DNA of 64,000 bases from Flavobacterium sp. Root186 (lineage in GTDB: Bacteria > Bacteroidota > Bacteroidia > Flavobacteriales > Flavobacteriaceae): contig NZ_LMHW01000011.1 of the NCBI RefSeq assembly GCF_001428525.1, positions 310,001 through 374,000 of the forward strand, written 5' to 3'. A program made the position numbers and the translations under genes. Shown piece after piece: positions 43,448 to 54,749 of the stretch (positions within the stretch are counted from its first letter, which is position 1; each line of letters begins with the position of its first letter). The notes under the pieces are model-generated. The model saw nothing but the letters and a program-made list of their open reading frames with translations. It made no database searches and was not told the DNA's origin.

Positions 43448-46183
43448 ATGAAAAAACTATTTCTAAGTGGAATTTTATGCTGCTCATTAGTTTCATTGGG
43501 CTCTGTTTACGCACAAAAAACGGAGACACCCAAGTATATCACTAATGTCGAAGGTGTCAAAGAATATTCTTTAAATAATGGATTAAAAGTTCTTTTAATT
43601 CCAGATGCTTCTCAAAGTAATATGGTAGTCAATATTGTTTACAATGTTGGTTCCAGAAATGAAGGATATGGAGAAAAAGGAATGGCACATTTATTAGAGC
43701 ATATGCTTTTTAAAAGCACTAAGAATTTAGGGGATATTAAAAAGATGCTTTCAGATAAAGGAGGAAATGCCAATGGAACCACTTGGTTAGATAGAACAAA
43801 CTATTATGAAATTTTTCCGTCAAGCGATGAAAACCTAAAATGGAGTATCGAAATGGAAGCTGATCGAATGATTAACTCTACTATTTTGCAAACTGATCTT
43901 GATAAAGAATTTTCTGTAGTTAGAAATGAGTTTGAAATAGGAGAAAATAATCCTGACGGCGTGTTGCAGGAGAGAATTCTTTCTTCGGCTTATGTGTGGC
44001 ACAATTACGGAAACAGTACCATTGGAAGTAAAGAAGACATAGAAAGAGTAAAAGCAAATACACTTCGTGTTTTTTATGAAAAATATTATCAGCCAGACAA
44101 TTCAACCTTAATAATTGCAGGTAAATTTGATGAACAAAAAGCATTGCAATATGTTGGGCAGTATTTTGGAACAATTCCCAGACCAAAAAGAGTTTTAGAT
44201 AAAACTTATACAATAGAACCTGCTCAGGATGGTGAAAAATATGTAGAGCTTAAAAGAGCGGGTGACAGCAAAAATGTTGGCGCTTTATATCATACTGTAT
44301 CTTATGCAGATAAAGATTATGCTGCAATTGATGCTTTAGGAGAAATCTTAACTGCAGATCCATCAGGCTATTTATATAAAACATTAATCGAAACACAAAA
44401 AGTGTCAGGTATTTATTTTTGGCAGCCTTCGGTAAGAGACGCAAGTTTTATCTATTTTGGAGTTGCAGTTCCTAATGATAAAGATGTATATGCAACAAAA
44501 GATATTGTAAGAAGCGAGCTGGATAAAATAGCCACAACTAAATACACCGATCAGGATGTCGGCAGAGCAAAAGCAAAAATTATCAAGCAAATAGAAGCAG
44601 TAAAAAATAATACTATTTCGTATGCTATTAACCTGACCGAAATTATTGGTGCAGGAGATTACAGACTTGGTTATTTATACAGAGATGCAGTTGAGAAATT
44701 AACAAAAGAAGATATTCAAAGAGTTGCTGAGAAATATTTTAGAGCTAACAACAGAACAGTTGGTATATTTATTCCATCTAAAGATGAAGTAAGGATTAAA
44801 CCAATTGAATATACGGATGAGCAGTTGTTAGCACTTACAAAAGATTATAAAGGAAAAGCTTTAGAGAAAGAAGCGGCACCATTTGAAGCTTCGATTAAAA
44901 ATCTAAAACAGAATTTTGTCGAAGGAAAATTAACGAATGGTATAAAATACGGGTTAATCAAAAAAGAAATAAAAGGCGGAAAAGTTCAGGCAAGTTTTAA
45001 ATTTCCGGTTAGTAATGAAAAAGATTTAACAGGTAAAAATGATATTGCCGGAATTTTGGCTCAATTATTAAAAACAGGAACTAAAACGCAGACTAAAGAG
45101 CAAATTCAGGATAAATTAGATCAGTTGAAATCTTCAATCAATTTTAATTTTTCAAGACAAACATTATCTGTTAGTGTTAATACATATAAAGAACACTTTA
45201 AAGAAGTAATGGGAATTTTAGCAGATTTATTAGCTAATTCGACTTTCCCTGAGAATGAATTGACTAAAACAATCAGTGAATATAATACGTATTTGGAGTC
45301 TAACTTAAACGATCCACAGGCTGTTGCATTTACAGAAATTTCGAGAGTGACTACAAAATATCCAAAAGGAAATATTTTTTATACACCAACCATTCAGGAA
45401 CAAATTGATGCCTTTAAAAAGATAAAACAATCTGAAATTGTCGATTTCTATACAAATGTTTTAGGCGGAAATAATGGAATAGGAAGTGTAGTGGGAGATT
45501 TGGATGCAAAAAGTACTGGAGAGATTTTAGAAAATACATTTGGAAAATGGAATTCTAAATCAAAATATGAACTTGCTTTGCCAACTTATTTTGAAACACA
45601 AAAATTAGATAAAGATATTATTACGCCAGATAAAGAAAATGCCGTTGCTTTAGGCAGAATCAGTTTTAAAATGGATAGAAAAAATCCAGATTATCCGGCA
45701 TTTGTTATGGCAAATGAAATGCTAGGAAGCGGTGGTTTTTTAAGTGCCAGAATTCCGATGAGGTTGAGAGAAAAAGAAGGTATTAGTTACGGTGCAGGTT
45801 CTTTTATCGATGTGCCAATTACAAATGATGCGGCAGCCTGGAGTTATTATGCTTTCTTAAATCCTACGAAAAAAAATGCCGTTGAAACAGCTGCAAAAGA
45901 AGAAATTGCAAAAGCATTAAAAGACGGATTTACAGCAGAAGAATTGAAATCAAATATGATTAGCTGGCAAAATGAAAGAAAAACAAGATTAGGGGTTGAT
46001 AATACTTTAATGGAGTTAGTAAATACTTATTTACAATACGGAATCGCTTTGGATGATTATGATGATCTTGAAACTAAAGTTAAAGCTTTAAAAGTTGATG
46101 AAGTAAATAAAGTATTGAAAAAATACCTGACTTTGGATAAAATGACCTCTGTTTATGCTGGGGATTTTAATAAGAAACAATAG
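43448..46183 (+). CDS. Secreted M16-family zinc metalloprotease
   Basis: A 911-residue protein with a signal peptide (MKKLFLSGILCCSLVSLGSV). The N-terminal M16 domain has the inverted zinc motif HxxEH as HLLEH (81-85) and the downstream glutamate in EFEIGENNPDG. The second M16 half (about 490-880) lacks a zinc motif (for example NEMLGSGGFLSARIPMRL), as normal for the non-catalytic lobe. The substrate is unknown; probably periplasmic protein or peptide processing. The promoter element and the downstream terminator make it a single-gene unit. Confidence 0.92.
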   Translation: MKKLFLSGILCCSLVSLGSVYAQKTETPKYITNVEGVKEYSLNNGLKVLLIPDASQSNMVVNIVYNVGSRNEGYGEKGMAHLLEHMLFKSTKNLGDIKKMLSDKGGNANGTTWLDRTNYYEIFPSSDENLKWSIEMEADRMINSTILQTDLDKEFSVVRNEFEIGENNPDGVLQERILSSAYVWHNYGNSTIGSKEDIERVKANTLRVFYEKYYQPDNSTLIIAGKFDEQKALQYVGQYFGTIPRPKRVLDKTYTIEPAQDGEKYVELKRAGDSKNVGALYHTVSYADKDYAAIDALGEILTADPSGYLYKTLIETQKVSGIYFWQPSVRDASFIYFGVAVPNDKDVYATKDIVRSELDKIATTKYTDQDVGRAKAKIIKQIEAVKNNTISYAINLTEIIGAGDYRLGYLYRDAVEKLTKEDIQRVAEKYFRANNRTVGIFIPSKDEVRIKPIEYTDEQLLALTKDYKGKALEKEAAPFEASIKNLKQNFVEGKLTNGIKYGLIKKEIKGGKVQASFKFPVSNEKDLTGKNDIAGILAQLLKTGTKTQTKEQIQDKLDQLKSSINFNFSRQTLSVSVNTYKEHFKEVMGILADLLANSTFPENELTKTISEYNTYLESNLNDPQAVAFTEISRVTTKYPKGNIFYTPTIQEQIDAFKKIKQSEIVDFYTNVLGGNNGIGSVVGDLDAKSTGEILENTFGKWNSKSKYELALPTYFETQKLDKDIITPDKENAVALGRISFKMDRKNPDYPAFVMANEMLGSGGFLSARIPMRLREKEGISYGAGSFIDVPITNDAAAWSYYAFLNPTKKNAVETAAKEEIAKALKDGFTAEELKSNMISWQNERKTRLGVDNTLMELVNTYLQYGIALDDYDDLETKVKALKVDEVNKVLKKYLTLDKMTSVYAGDFNKKQ

Positions 46184-46198
46184 AAAAGGGAAATTCTA

Positions 46199-46382
46199 AA
46201 TTTTCAAATTCCAAACTCCAATTTTGAAATCATTAAAACCGAAATGCATTTGTATTTCGGTTTTTTTATGCTGCTTGTAAAGTCTGGAATTTAAGAAAAA
46301 TCGAATTTATTGACTTTTGAAATTTGATATTTTTTATGTTATTCCTATTTTTAGAATTTGGAATTTATGAAAATTGGAATTT
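46199..46382. repeat. Spread AAATTCCAA/TTTGGAATTT repeat words
   Basis: CAAATTCCAAACTCCAATTT lies on the left and TAGAATTTGGAATTTATG then AAATTGGAATTTAAAG on the right, an inverted arrangement around the terminator. Same family as at about 582, 11540 and 43250. Confidence 0.45.
46235..46264. terminator. Terminator after the M16 peptidase gene
   Basis: AAAACCGAAAT pairs perfectly with ATTTCGGTTTT around an 8-nt loop, followed by TTT. Confidence 0.8.
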
Positions 46383-46483
46383 AAAGTTCGCTTTTAGATT
46401 TATTTTTTGGTTTTTCAGACAATTGTGTTAATAACTTAAGTGCTTTAAGTCGGAATTTTATGGGTATATAGTCTGCGTTTTTA

Positions 46484-46491
46484 TATATTTG
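46484..46491 (+). promoter_or_regulatory. -7 element of gyrB
   Basis: TATATTTG matches TAnnTTTG and lies 38 bp before the gyrB start. No TTG at the expected spacing. Confidence 0.5.
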
Positions 46492-46499
46492 CGTGTTAG

Positions 46500-48470
<1,971 letters not shown>

Positions 48471-48484
48471 TAAAAATTAACCTT

Positions 48485-48530
48485 CAATTCGTTTAATTGT
48501 TTAAATTTACTTAAACGATTAAACGAATTG
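48485..48530. other. Long hairpin between gyrB and mdh
   Basis: CAATTCGTTTAATTGTTTAA and TTAAACGATTAAACGAATTG pair over 20 bp with one G-T position, loop 6 nt. Not followed by a T run, so it may be an mRNA stabilising or regulatory hairpin rather than a simple terminator. Confidence 0.55.
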
Positions 48531-48574
48531 TCGTTTATAAAATAAATTAATTAATAACCGATAAAGTATAAAAT

Positions 48575-49510
48575 ATGAAAGTTACCATTGTAGGAGCAGG
48601 AAATGTTGGAGCTACATGTGCAGACGTTATTTCTTATAGAGGAATTGCAAGCGAAGTAGTGTTGTTGGATATTAAAGAAGGCTTTGCCGAAGGAAAAGCG
48701 TTAGATATTACGCAATGCGCCACTAATACAGGTTTTAACACAAAAGTATCTGGTGTTACTAACGATTATTCTAAAACTGCCGGAAGTGATGTGGTAGTTA
48801 TTACATCAGGAATTCCGAGAAAACCAGGAATGACAAGGGAAGAATTAATTGGTATAAATGCAGGAATTGTAAAAACAGTTGCTGAAAATGTATTGAAATA
48901 TTCTCCTGATACTATAATAGTTGTAGTTTCGAATCCAATGGATACTATGACTTATCTAGCTTTAAAAGCTACAGGTTTGCCAAAAAACAGAATTATAGGT
49001 ATGGGAGGAGCTTTAGATAGTTCTCGTTTTAGAACGTATCTTTCTCTAGCTTTAGATAAACCTGCAAATGATATTTCGGCAATGGTAATTGGAGGTCACG
49101 GTGATACTACTATGATTCCTTTAACTCGTTTAGCTTCATATAACGGAATTCCGGTTTCGCAATTCCTTTCAGAAGAAGTATTACAAAAAGTTGCTGCTGA
49201 TACAATGGTTGGGGGTGCAACCCTTACAGGGCTTTTAGGAACATCTGCATGGTATGCTCCGGGAGCGTCTGTAGCCTATTTAGTAGATAGTATTCTAAAC
49301 GATCAAAAGAAAATGATTGCATGCTCTGTTTTCGTAGAAGGAGAGTATGGACAAAATGATATCTGTATAGGAGTACCGTGTATAATTGGTAAAAAGGGTA
49401 TCGAAGAGATTGTAGATATTCATTTAAACGATCAGGAAAAGGCTTTATTTGCCAAAAGTGCAGATGCGGTTCGCAGTATGAATGATGCTTTAAAATCGAT
49501 TTTAGTATAA
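48575..49510 (+). CDS. mdh: Malate dehydrogenase
   Basis: Interconverts malate and oxaloacetate with NAD in the TCA cycle. The 311 residues are of the LDH-like MDH type common in Bacteroidota. The NAD motif is VGAGNVGATCAD, the substrate loop is IPRKPGMTREEL (specificity-determining Arg residues), and the catalytic His is in GGHGDTTMIP. A lactate dehydrogenase would carry Gln in the loop, so MDH is preferred. It follows gyrB with a hairpin between and ends at a good terminator, with secDF beyond. Confidence 0.95.
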   Translation: MKVTIVGAGNVGATCADVISYRGIASEVVLLDIKEGFAEGKALDITQCATNTGFNTKVSGVTNDYSKTAGSDVVVITSGIPRKPGMTREELIGINAGIVKTVAENVLKYSPDTIIVVVSNPMDTMTYLALKATGLPKNRIIGMGGALDSSRFRTYLSLALDKPANDISAMVIGGHGDTTMIPLTRLASYNGIPVSQFLSEEVLQKVAADTMVGGATLTGLLGTSAWYAPGASVAYLVDSILNDQKKMIACSVFVEGEYGQNDICIGVPCIIGKKGIEEIVDIHLNDQEKALFAKSADAVRSMNDALKSILV

Positions 49511-49530
49511 TAAAAACAGGAAAAAAAGGA

Positions 49531-49559
49531 AAAGGCTGCACTTTTGCAGTCTTTTTTTT
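49531..49559 (+). terminator. Terminator after mdh
   Basis: AAAGGCTGCA pairs with TGCAGTCTTT (one G-T) around CTTT, followed by T residues. Confidence 0.85.
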
Positions 49560-49579
49560 GAGATTAATTAATAAATAAA

Positions 49580-49610
49580 TTGGTTAATGTTTTCGTTAAT
49601 TATATATTTG
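49580..49610 (+). promoter_or_regulatory. secDF promoter
   Basis: TTG (49580-49582), a 20-bp spacer and TATATTTG (49603-49610) match the Bacteroidota -33/-7 consensus. The leader would be about 120 nt long. Confidence 0.65.
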
Positions 49611-49737
49611 CTCGATTTAAAAAAAATGTAGTAATTCGTGATCTCGATTTTTTAGTTTTAAAAACTCATGTCAGGGCTTATTTTTAGGGGATTTAAAACC
49701 AAAAACAAACATAAAACATAATTAATTTTTAGTAATA

Positions 49738-52728
49738 ATGCAGAATAAAGGACTTATTAAATTTTTCGCAATTCTATTTGCATTGGTAAGTATTTACCAA
49801 CTATCTTTCACTTTTGTGGCAAATAATGTCAAAAGTGAGGCTAAAGCTTTTGCAGGAGATAATCCTGATAAAGAGCTAAAATATTTAGATTCTATTGGTA
49901 AAGAAAAAGTGTTTAATCTTGGTTTTACTGACTTCACTTATAATGAAGTAAAAAACAAACAATTAAATAAAGGTCTTGACTTAGAAGGAGGAATCAACGT
50001 AATTCTTCAAATCTCAGTTAAAGACGTTTTAAAAGGATTAGCAAACAATTCTAAAAACCCGGTTTTTAATAAATCATTAGCTGATGCAACTGCAAATTTA
50101 GAAGGAAATAAGACCTATTTAAATAAATTCTTTGAAGCTTTTGAGGCAAACTCAAACGGAACAACAAAATTGGCTTCGCCAGATATCTTTGCAAACAGAA
50201 GTTTACAAGGTGAAGGCGGTATCGATTTCCAAATGACAGATGCACAAGCTCAAAAAGTAATCAAAAGAAAAGTTGATGAATCTATCGAAAGTGCTTACAA
50301 AGTATTAAGAGAGCGTATCGACAAATTTGGTGTTACACAGCCAAATATTCAAAAATTAGGAGAAACAGGAAGAATCTTAGTTGAGCTTCCGGGTGCTAAA
50401 GATGTTGACAGAATTAAAAAATTATTAGGTGGAAAAGCTCAATTAGAGTTTTGGGAAACTTATAAAATTGAAGAAGTTGGTAACTTCTTAGTTGCTGCTA
50501 ACGAAGCTTTGAAGAAAACTGAAGTTAAAAAAGTAGAAACTAAAACGGTTGCTAAAGATTCATTGAATGCTTTATTAACTGATGCTAAAGATTCAGTTGA
50601 TACTAAAAAAGGAAACAATCCTTTATTTGATAAAATGATTACTCAAGGTGGAGGTCCGGTTTTAGGATACTTCGCTACAAAAGATACTGCAACAATCAAT
50701 GCTTATTTCAAAAGACCAGAAATCAGAATTTTATTGGCTGCTGATCAACATAATGCAAAATTTGTTTGGAGTAAACCAACTACTGTAAAAGATCCTAAAG
50801 CAAAAGATTTAGCAAGTGCTAAAGATATTGAAGCAGTTGAATTATATGCTTTAAAAGGTAACAGAGATAACGTACCAGCTATGAGCGGTGGAGTTGTAAC
50901 TGATGCAAAAGATACTTTTGATCAAATGGGTAAACCAGCTGTTTCTATGCAAATGAACAGCCAGGGTGCTAAAGTTTGGGAAGAATTAACAGGAAGAGCT
51001 TTCTCTCAAAAAGGTTATATCGCTATTGTTTTAGATAACATCGTATATTCTGCACCAGGTGTTACAAGTGGACCTATTGCCGGAGGAAGATCTGAAATTA
51101 CAGGTTCTTTTGATGTTGCTGAAACTAAAGATTTAGCTAACGTATTAAATGCAGGTAAATTACCGGCTTCTGCAGATATTATTCAATCTACTGTTGTTGG
51201 ACCATCTTTAGGTCAGGCTGCAATTGATGCAGGTACAATTTCATCTGTATTAGGATTCTTATTAGTTTGTGTTTGGATGGTATTTTATTATGGTAAAGCT
51301 GGATGGTATGCAAACCTTGCTTTATTATTGAACTTACTTTTCTTATTCGGAATTATGGCAAGTTTTGGTTTTGTATTAACATTACCAGGTATTGCAGGTA
51401 TTGTATTAACATTAGGTACTGCGGTAGATGCGAACATTATTATATATGAAAGAGCAAAAGAGGAATTGCGTGAAGGTAAATCATTATCTGAAGCTGTAGC
51501 TGCTTCTTACGGATGGCATGGTGCAATGCGTTCTATCATTGATGCAAACGTTACTCACGTTTTAACTGGAGCGATCTTATTTATCTTCGGAACAGGACCA
51601 ATTAAAGGTTTTGCTTTAACATTACTTATTGGTATCGTAACTTCATTGTTTACTTCTATCTTTATTGCTAGAATTTTCATTGATAGAAATATTGCTGGAA
51701 AAGGTGATTTAACTTTCTCTACAAACATTACTAAAAACTGGTTTACTAATTTCCATTTTGATTTTATTAAAATCAAAAAATTCACTTATATCTTCTCTTC
51801 AATTGTTGTTGTTGTAAGTTTAATATCTATCTTCTTCGTTAACGGATTAGATGAAGGTGTGGATTTTGTTGGAGGTAGAACTTTCCAGGTTAAATTTGAA
51901 AAACCAATTGATGCAACTGTAATTTCTGATGAATTATCTGCTGCATTTGGAACTCCGGTTGAGGCTAAAATTTTAGGAGATGATGATCAATTGAAAATCA
52001 CAACTAAATATAAAATTAAAGAAGATGGTGTTGCTATCGACGAAGAAGTAAACCAAAAATTATACAAAGCATTACAAAAGTATTATCCAAATACTTCTTA
52101 TGATAAATTCATCAACTCGTTTGACGGTAAAAGAGTTGGAGTTTTACAAGCTTCTAAAGTTGGGGCTTCTATTTCTGAAGATATCAAAACAAACTCTTAC
52201 TGGGCAGTTCTTGGAGCGATGGCAGTTATTTTCTTATACTTAATGATTTCTTTCCGTAAATGGCAATATTCATTAGGTGCGATTGCAGCTGTTGCGCACG
52301 ACGTAATCTTTGTATTAGGAATTTACTCTTTATGTTATAAATTCATGCCATTCCACATGGAAATGGATCAGCACTTTATCGCTGCTATTCTTACTGTAAT
52401 TGGTTACTCTATGAACGATACTGTAATTGTATTTGACAGGGTTAGAGAGTTTATCATCGGAAACCGTAAAGGTAGTTTTGAAGATATCGTAAATGCTTCT
52501 ATTAATACTACATTATCCAGAACATTGAATACTTCATTAATGATGATCATTGTATTATTAACAATGTTTATTTTTGGTGGAGAATCAATCAGAGGATTTA
52601 TCTTTGCAATGTTAATTGGTATTATTGTAGGTACTTATTCTTCATTATTTATCGCTACGCCAGTATTGGTAGACACGATCTCAAGTGACGAAAAACATAC
52701 AATCGAAGACAAGCACAATAAAGCATAA
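49738..52728 (+). CDS. secDF: Protein translocase subunit SecDF (fused)
   Basis: Uses the proton gradient to complete Sec export. The 996-residue protein fuses SecD and SecF, with 12 predicted membrane helices (six per half) and large periplasmic domains. SecD motifs are GLDLEGGINVILQISV near the first helix, and TLGTAVDANIIIYERAKEEL in helix 4-5. SecF has NGLDEGVDFVGGRTFQVKF and VIGYSMNDTVIVFDRVREF. The fused form is typical for Bacteroidota. The promoter is 120 bp upstream. The following PagL-like gene is separated by a terminator. Confidence 0.97.
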   Translation: MQNKGLIKFFAILFALVSIYQLSFTFVANNVKSEAKAFAGDNPDKELKYLDSIGKEKVFNLGFTDFTYNEVKNKQLNKGLDLEGGINVILQISVKDVLKGLANNSKNPVFNKSLADATANLEGNKTYLNKFFEAFEANSNGTTKLASPDIFANRSLQGEGGIDFQMTDAQAQKVIKRKVDESIESAYKVLRERIDKFGVTQPNIQKLGETGRILVELPGAKDVDRIKKLLGGKAQLEFWETYKIEEVGNFLVAANEALKKTEVKKVETKTVAKDSLNALLTDAKDSVDTKKGNNPLFDKMITQGGGPVLGYFATKDTATINAYFKRPEIRILLAADQHNAKFVWSKPTTVKDPKAKDLASAKDIEAVELYALKGNRDNVPAMSGGVVTDAKDTFDQMGKPAVSMQMNSQGAKVWEELTGRAFSQKGYIAIVLDNIVYSAPGVTSGPIAGGRSEITGSFDVAETKDLANVLNAGKLPASADIIQSTVVGPSLGQAAIDAGTISSVLGFLLVCVWMVFYYGKAGWYANLALLLNLLFLFGIMASFGFVLTLPGIAGIVLTLGTAVDANIIIYERAKEELREGKSLSEAVAASYGWHGAMRSIIDANVTHVLTGAILFIFGTGPIKGFALTLLIGIVTSLFTSIFIARIFIDRNIAGKGDLTFSTNITKNWFTNFHFDFIKIKKFTYIFSSIVVVVSLISIFFVNGLDEGVDFVGGRTFQVKFEKPIDATVISDELSAAFGTPVEAKILGDDDQLKITTKYKIKEDGVAIDEEVNQKLYKALQKYYPNTSYDKFINSFDGKRVGVLQASKVGASISEDIKTNSYWAVLGAMAVIFLYLMISFRKWQYSLGAIAAVAHDVIFVLGIYSLCYKFMPFHMEMDQHFIAAILTVIGYSMNDTVIVFDRVREFIIGNRKGSFEDIVNASINTTLSRTLNTSLMMIIVLLTMFIFGGESIRGFIFAMLIGIIVGTYSSLFIATPVLVDTISSDEKHTIEDKHNKA

Positions 52729-52748
52729 TTATTTGCTTAAATTATATT

Positions 52749-52778
52749 AAAAAGATCCAGTGAAAGCTGGATCTTTTT
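52749..52778 (+). terminator. Terminator after secDF
   Basis: AAAAAGATCCAG pairs with CTGGATCTTTTT, loop TGAAAG, then more T. Lies 20 bp past the stop. Confidence 0.9.
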
Positions 52779-52793
52779 TTTGTATTATATTTA

Positions 52794-53426
52794 ATGAACT
52801 TTAAAAGATTTATGAATAGAAAATTACTTTTATGTTTATTGCTTCTTTTTAGCACAGTAAAAATTATTGCGCAACAAGATATTTCACGAGTATCTATTGG
52901 CTTAAATTATGGTTTTGGGAGCGAATTCAATAATAAAGATTACACTTTTGAAAATCACTTTTATAAAGTGCAGATATACTATAAATTAAAAGAAGCAAAA
53001 CATTTTCAATATGAGATTTTAATACAGCCCGAAATTAATTTTGGAAAACATCAATTGTTGAATTTCTATTTTGTTAAGCCTGAAACTCCGGATTATCAAG
53101 AAAAAAGAGATGAATACACGCAGTTAAAAGATGTACGGGAATATGTATTGAATGTTGGTTTTTTAATTCGGAAACCGATTAATAAAAACTGTTCTTTTTA
53201 TATTTTGGGAAGTGTCGGTCCAATGCTTACAGATACGGAAACCGAAAGAATGTCTAAAGGTTTTGCTTTTGCAGATGTTTTAGCGATTGGATTTTCTTTT
53301 CGGGTACAGAAGATTCAATTTGATATTCGTCCTGAAATAAGGCATGTTTCTAATGCAGGATTGAGTGATACAAATGCAGGTTACAATACTAAAAATATAG
53401 AATTTGGGATTTCATACCCATTATAA
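52794..53426 (+). CDS. PagL-like lipid A deacylase (acyloxyacyl hydrolase) candidate
   Basis: A 210-residue protein with a signal peptide (MNRKLLLCLLLLFSTVKIIA). The rest is a small beta-barrel with alternating strands. Near the end EIRHVSNAGLSDTNAG carries His184 and Ser186, matching the HxSN active-site motif of PagL, the outer-membrane enzyme that removes the 3-O acyl chain from lipid A. A possible acidic residue is Glu203 (NIEFGISYPL). The family assignment is an inference from this motif and the barrel size. It may start at the ATG six codons downstream. It is bounded by terminators at both ends. Confidence 0.65.
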   Translation: MNFKRFMNRKLLLCLLLLFSTVKIIAQQDISRVSIGLNYGFGSEFNNKDYTFENHFYKVQIYYKLKEAKHFQYEILIQPEINFGKHQLLNFYFVKPETPDYQEKRDEYTQLKDVREYVLNVGFLIRKPINKNCSFYILGSVGPMLTDTETERMSKGFAFADVLAIGFSFRVQKIQFDIRPEIRHVSNAGLSDTNAGYNTKNIEFGISYPL

Positions 53427-53428
53427 AA

Positions 53429-53460
53429 AAAAGTCCAGTATTTCAAAATACTGGACTTTT
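53429..53460. terminator. Bidirectional terminator between the PagL-like gene and lgt
   Basis: AAAAGTCCAGTATTT pairs with AAATACTGGACTTTT, an almost continuous 15-bp stem with flanking A/T runs, placed between convergent genes. Confidence 0.9.
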
Positions 53461-53488
53461 ATATTTTAATTTTAAGATTCTTATTTAA

Positions 53489-54421
53489 TTAAGAAGCCGC
53501 TAAAGGATTTCTTTGTGCTCTAATGATAAAGAAAAGACCGATTATGATAAAAGGAATACTTAGCCATTGTCCGGTTGAGAATAAACCTAATTCTTCTTCG
53601 ATACCTCCCTGACTTTCTTTTACAAATTCAACTATAAATCGAACTACAAATAAAAGAACTAAAAATAATCCGAATAAGTATCCTGACTTAAGTCTTGCGT
53701 TAGTTTTCCAATACAAGAAATATAAGATCGCAAACACAAATATGTAACAAAACCCTTCGTACAATTGTGTTGGGTGTTTTGCAGGAACCTGCGCTAATAG
53801 ATCTGCAAATTTAGGATCTGTAACTATTGCGTTATAAGCCTCTTTTGGGTTTGCGATTTGAGTTGCATTTACTGCTTCGGCTTTACTAAACTTATCATGT
53901 AAAAAACGAATTCCAAAAGCAGAAGTTGTTTCATGACCGATGATCTCAGAATTGAAAAAATTTCCTAAACGTACAAAAATAGCACCACTTGCAACTGGAA
54001 TTACAACACGATCTAAAATCCATAATAATGGACGTTTTAAAATCATTTTGCTATAATAATACATAGCAAAAATGATTGCAATAGCGGCACCATGACTAGC
54101 TAAGCCTTGAAAGCCTGTAAATTCAAATTTTGGTTCGAATTTGAAAGGCAAAAAGATTTCAAGTAAATGATTTCTGAAATATTCCCAATCATAAAAGAAA
54201 ACATGTCCTAAACGAGCTCCAATTAATGTTGCTAAAACAGTCCAGACAAATAATGAGTCTAATTTGTCTAACGATTCATGTTCGCGTTCGAAAATCTTTT
54301 TCATTAGGAACCATCCTAAACCAAAAGCAATTACGAACATTAAACTGTAATAACGAATCATAAAAAATCCTAAATCTATTCCCTCTGAAGGATTCCAAAC
54401 GATATTTAAAGGCTGTGTCAT
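53489..54421 (-). CDS. lgt: Prolipoprotein diacylglyceryl transferase
   Basis: Attaches diacylglycerol to the lipobox Cys of prelipoproteins in the inner membrane. A 310-residue multipass protein with the Lgt signature RLGNFFNSEIIGHET and the C-terminal HPTQLYEGFCYIFVF. The central region GFQGLASHGAAIAIIFAMYY includes the conserved His/Gly segment. The insertion around residues 170-205 (KFSKAEAVNATQIANPKEAY) is present in flavobacterial enzymes as far as I recall. The first 25 residues and length fit. The next genes on the same strand are yidD and cysS upstream, so it is probably the end of that operon. Confidence 0.95.
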   Translation of the reverse strand: MTQPLNIVWNPSEGIDLGFFMIRYYSLMFVIAFGLGWFLMKKIFEREHESLDKLDSLFVWTVLATLIGARLGHVFFYDWEYFRNHLLEIFLPFKFEPKFEFTGFQGLASHGAAIAIIFAMYYYSKMILKRPLLWILDRVVIPVASGAIFVRLGNFFNSEIIGHETTSAFGIRFLHDKFSKAEAVNATQIANPKEAYNAIVTDPKFADLLAQVPAKHPTQLYEGFCYIFVFAILYFLYWKTNARLKSGYLFGLFLVLLFVVRFIVEFVKESQGGIEEELGLFSTGQWLSIPFIIIGLFFIIRAQRNPLAAS

Positions 54422-54488
54422 ATAGAGTAATGTTTTTATATATGTTGTAAAAATAAATATTAAATGTGGAGCAAGTCTTTATAAAAAG

Positions 54489-54728
54489 TTAATGTTTGTG
54501 TGAACATTTCTTTTCAGGAACGGGATCATATCCGGTTTTTCCCCAAGGGTGGCAGCTTAAAATTCGTTTCATTCCTAAATACCCTCCGTAAAATAATCCG
54601 TGCATTTGCAATGCCTGGATCATATAAGTCGAACATGTTGGTTCGAATCTGCATGAAGCGGGTGTAAAAGGTGAAATCGCAGTTTGATAAAAGCGTACTA
54701 ATAAAACAAATGGCGTTATGACTTTCAT
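54489..54728 (-). CDS. yidD: Membrane protein insertion efficiency factor YidD
   Basis: A 79-residue protein with the YidD core [19 protein letters not shown], the Cys-rich [14 protein letters not shown] end and an N-terminal amphipathic segment. It assists YidC-mediated insertion; it is membrane-associated. In E. coli yidD sits beside rnpA and yidC; here it lies between lgt and cysS, a common Bacteroidota arrangement. It begins 22 bp after the cysS stop, in the same direction. Confidence 0.93.
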   Translation of the reverse strand: MKVITPFVLLVRFYQTAISPFTPASCRFEPTCSTYMIQALQMHGLFYGGYLGMKRILSCHPWGKTGYDPVPEKKCSHKH

Positions 54729-54749
54729 GATTTATTAGAATTTTTAGTT

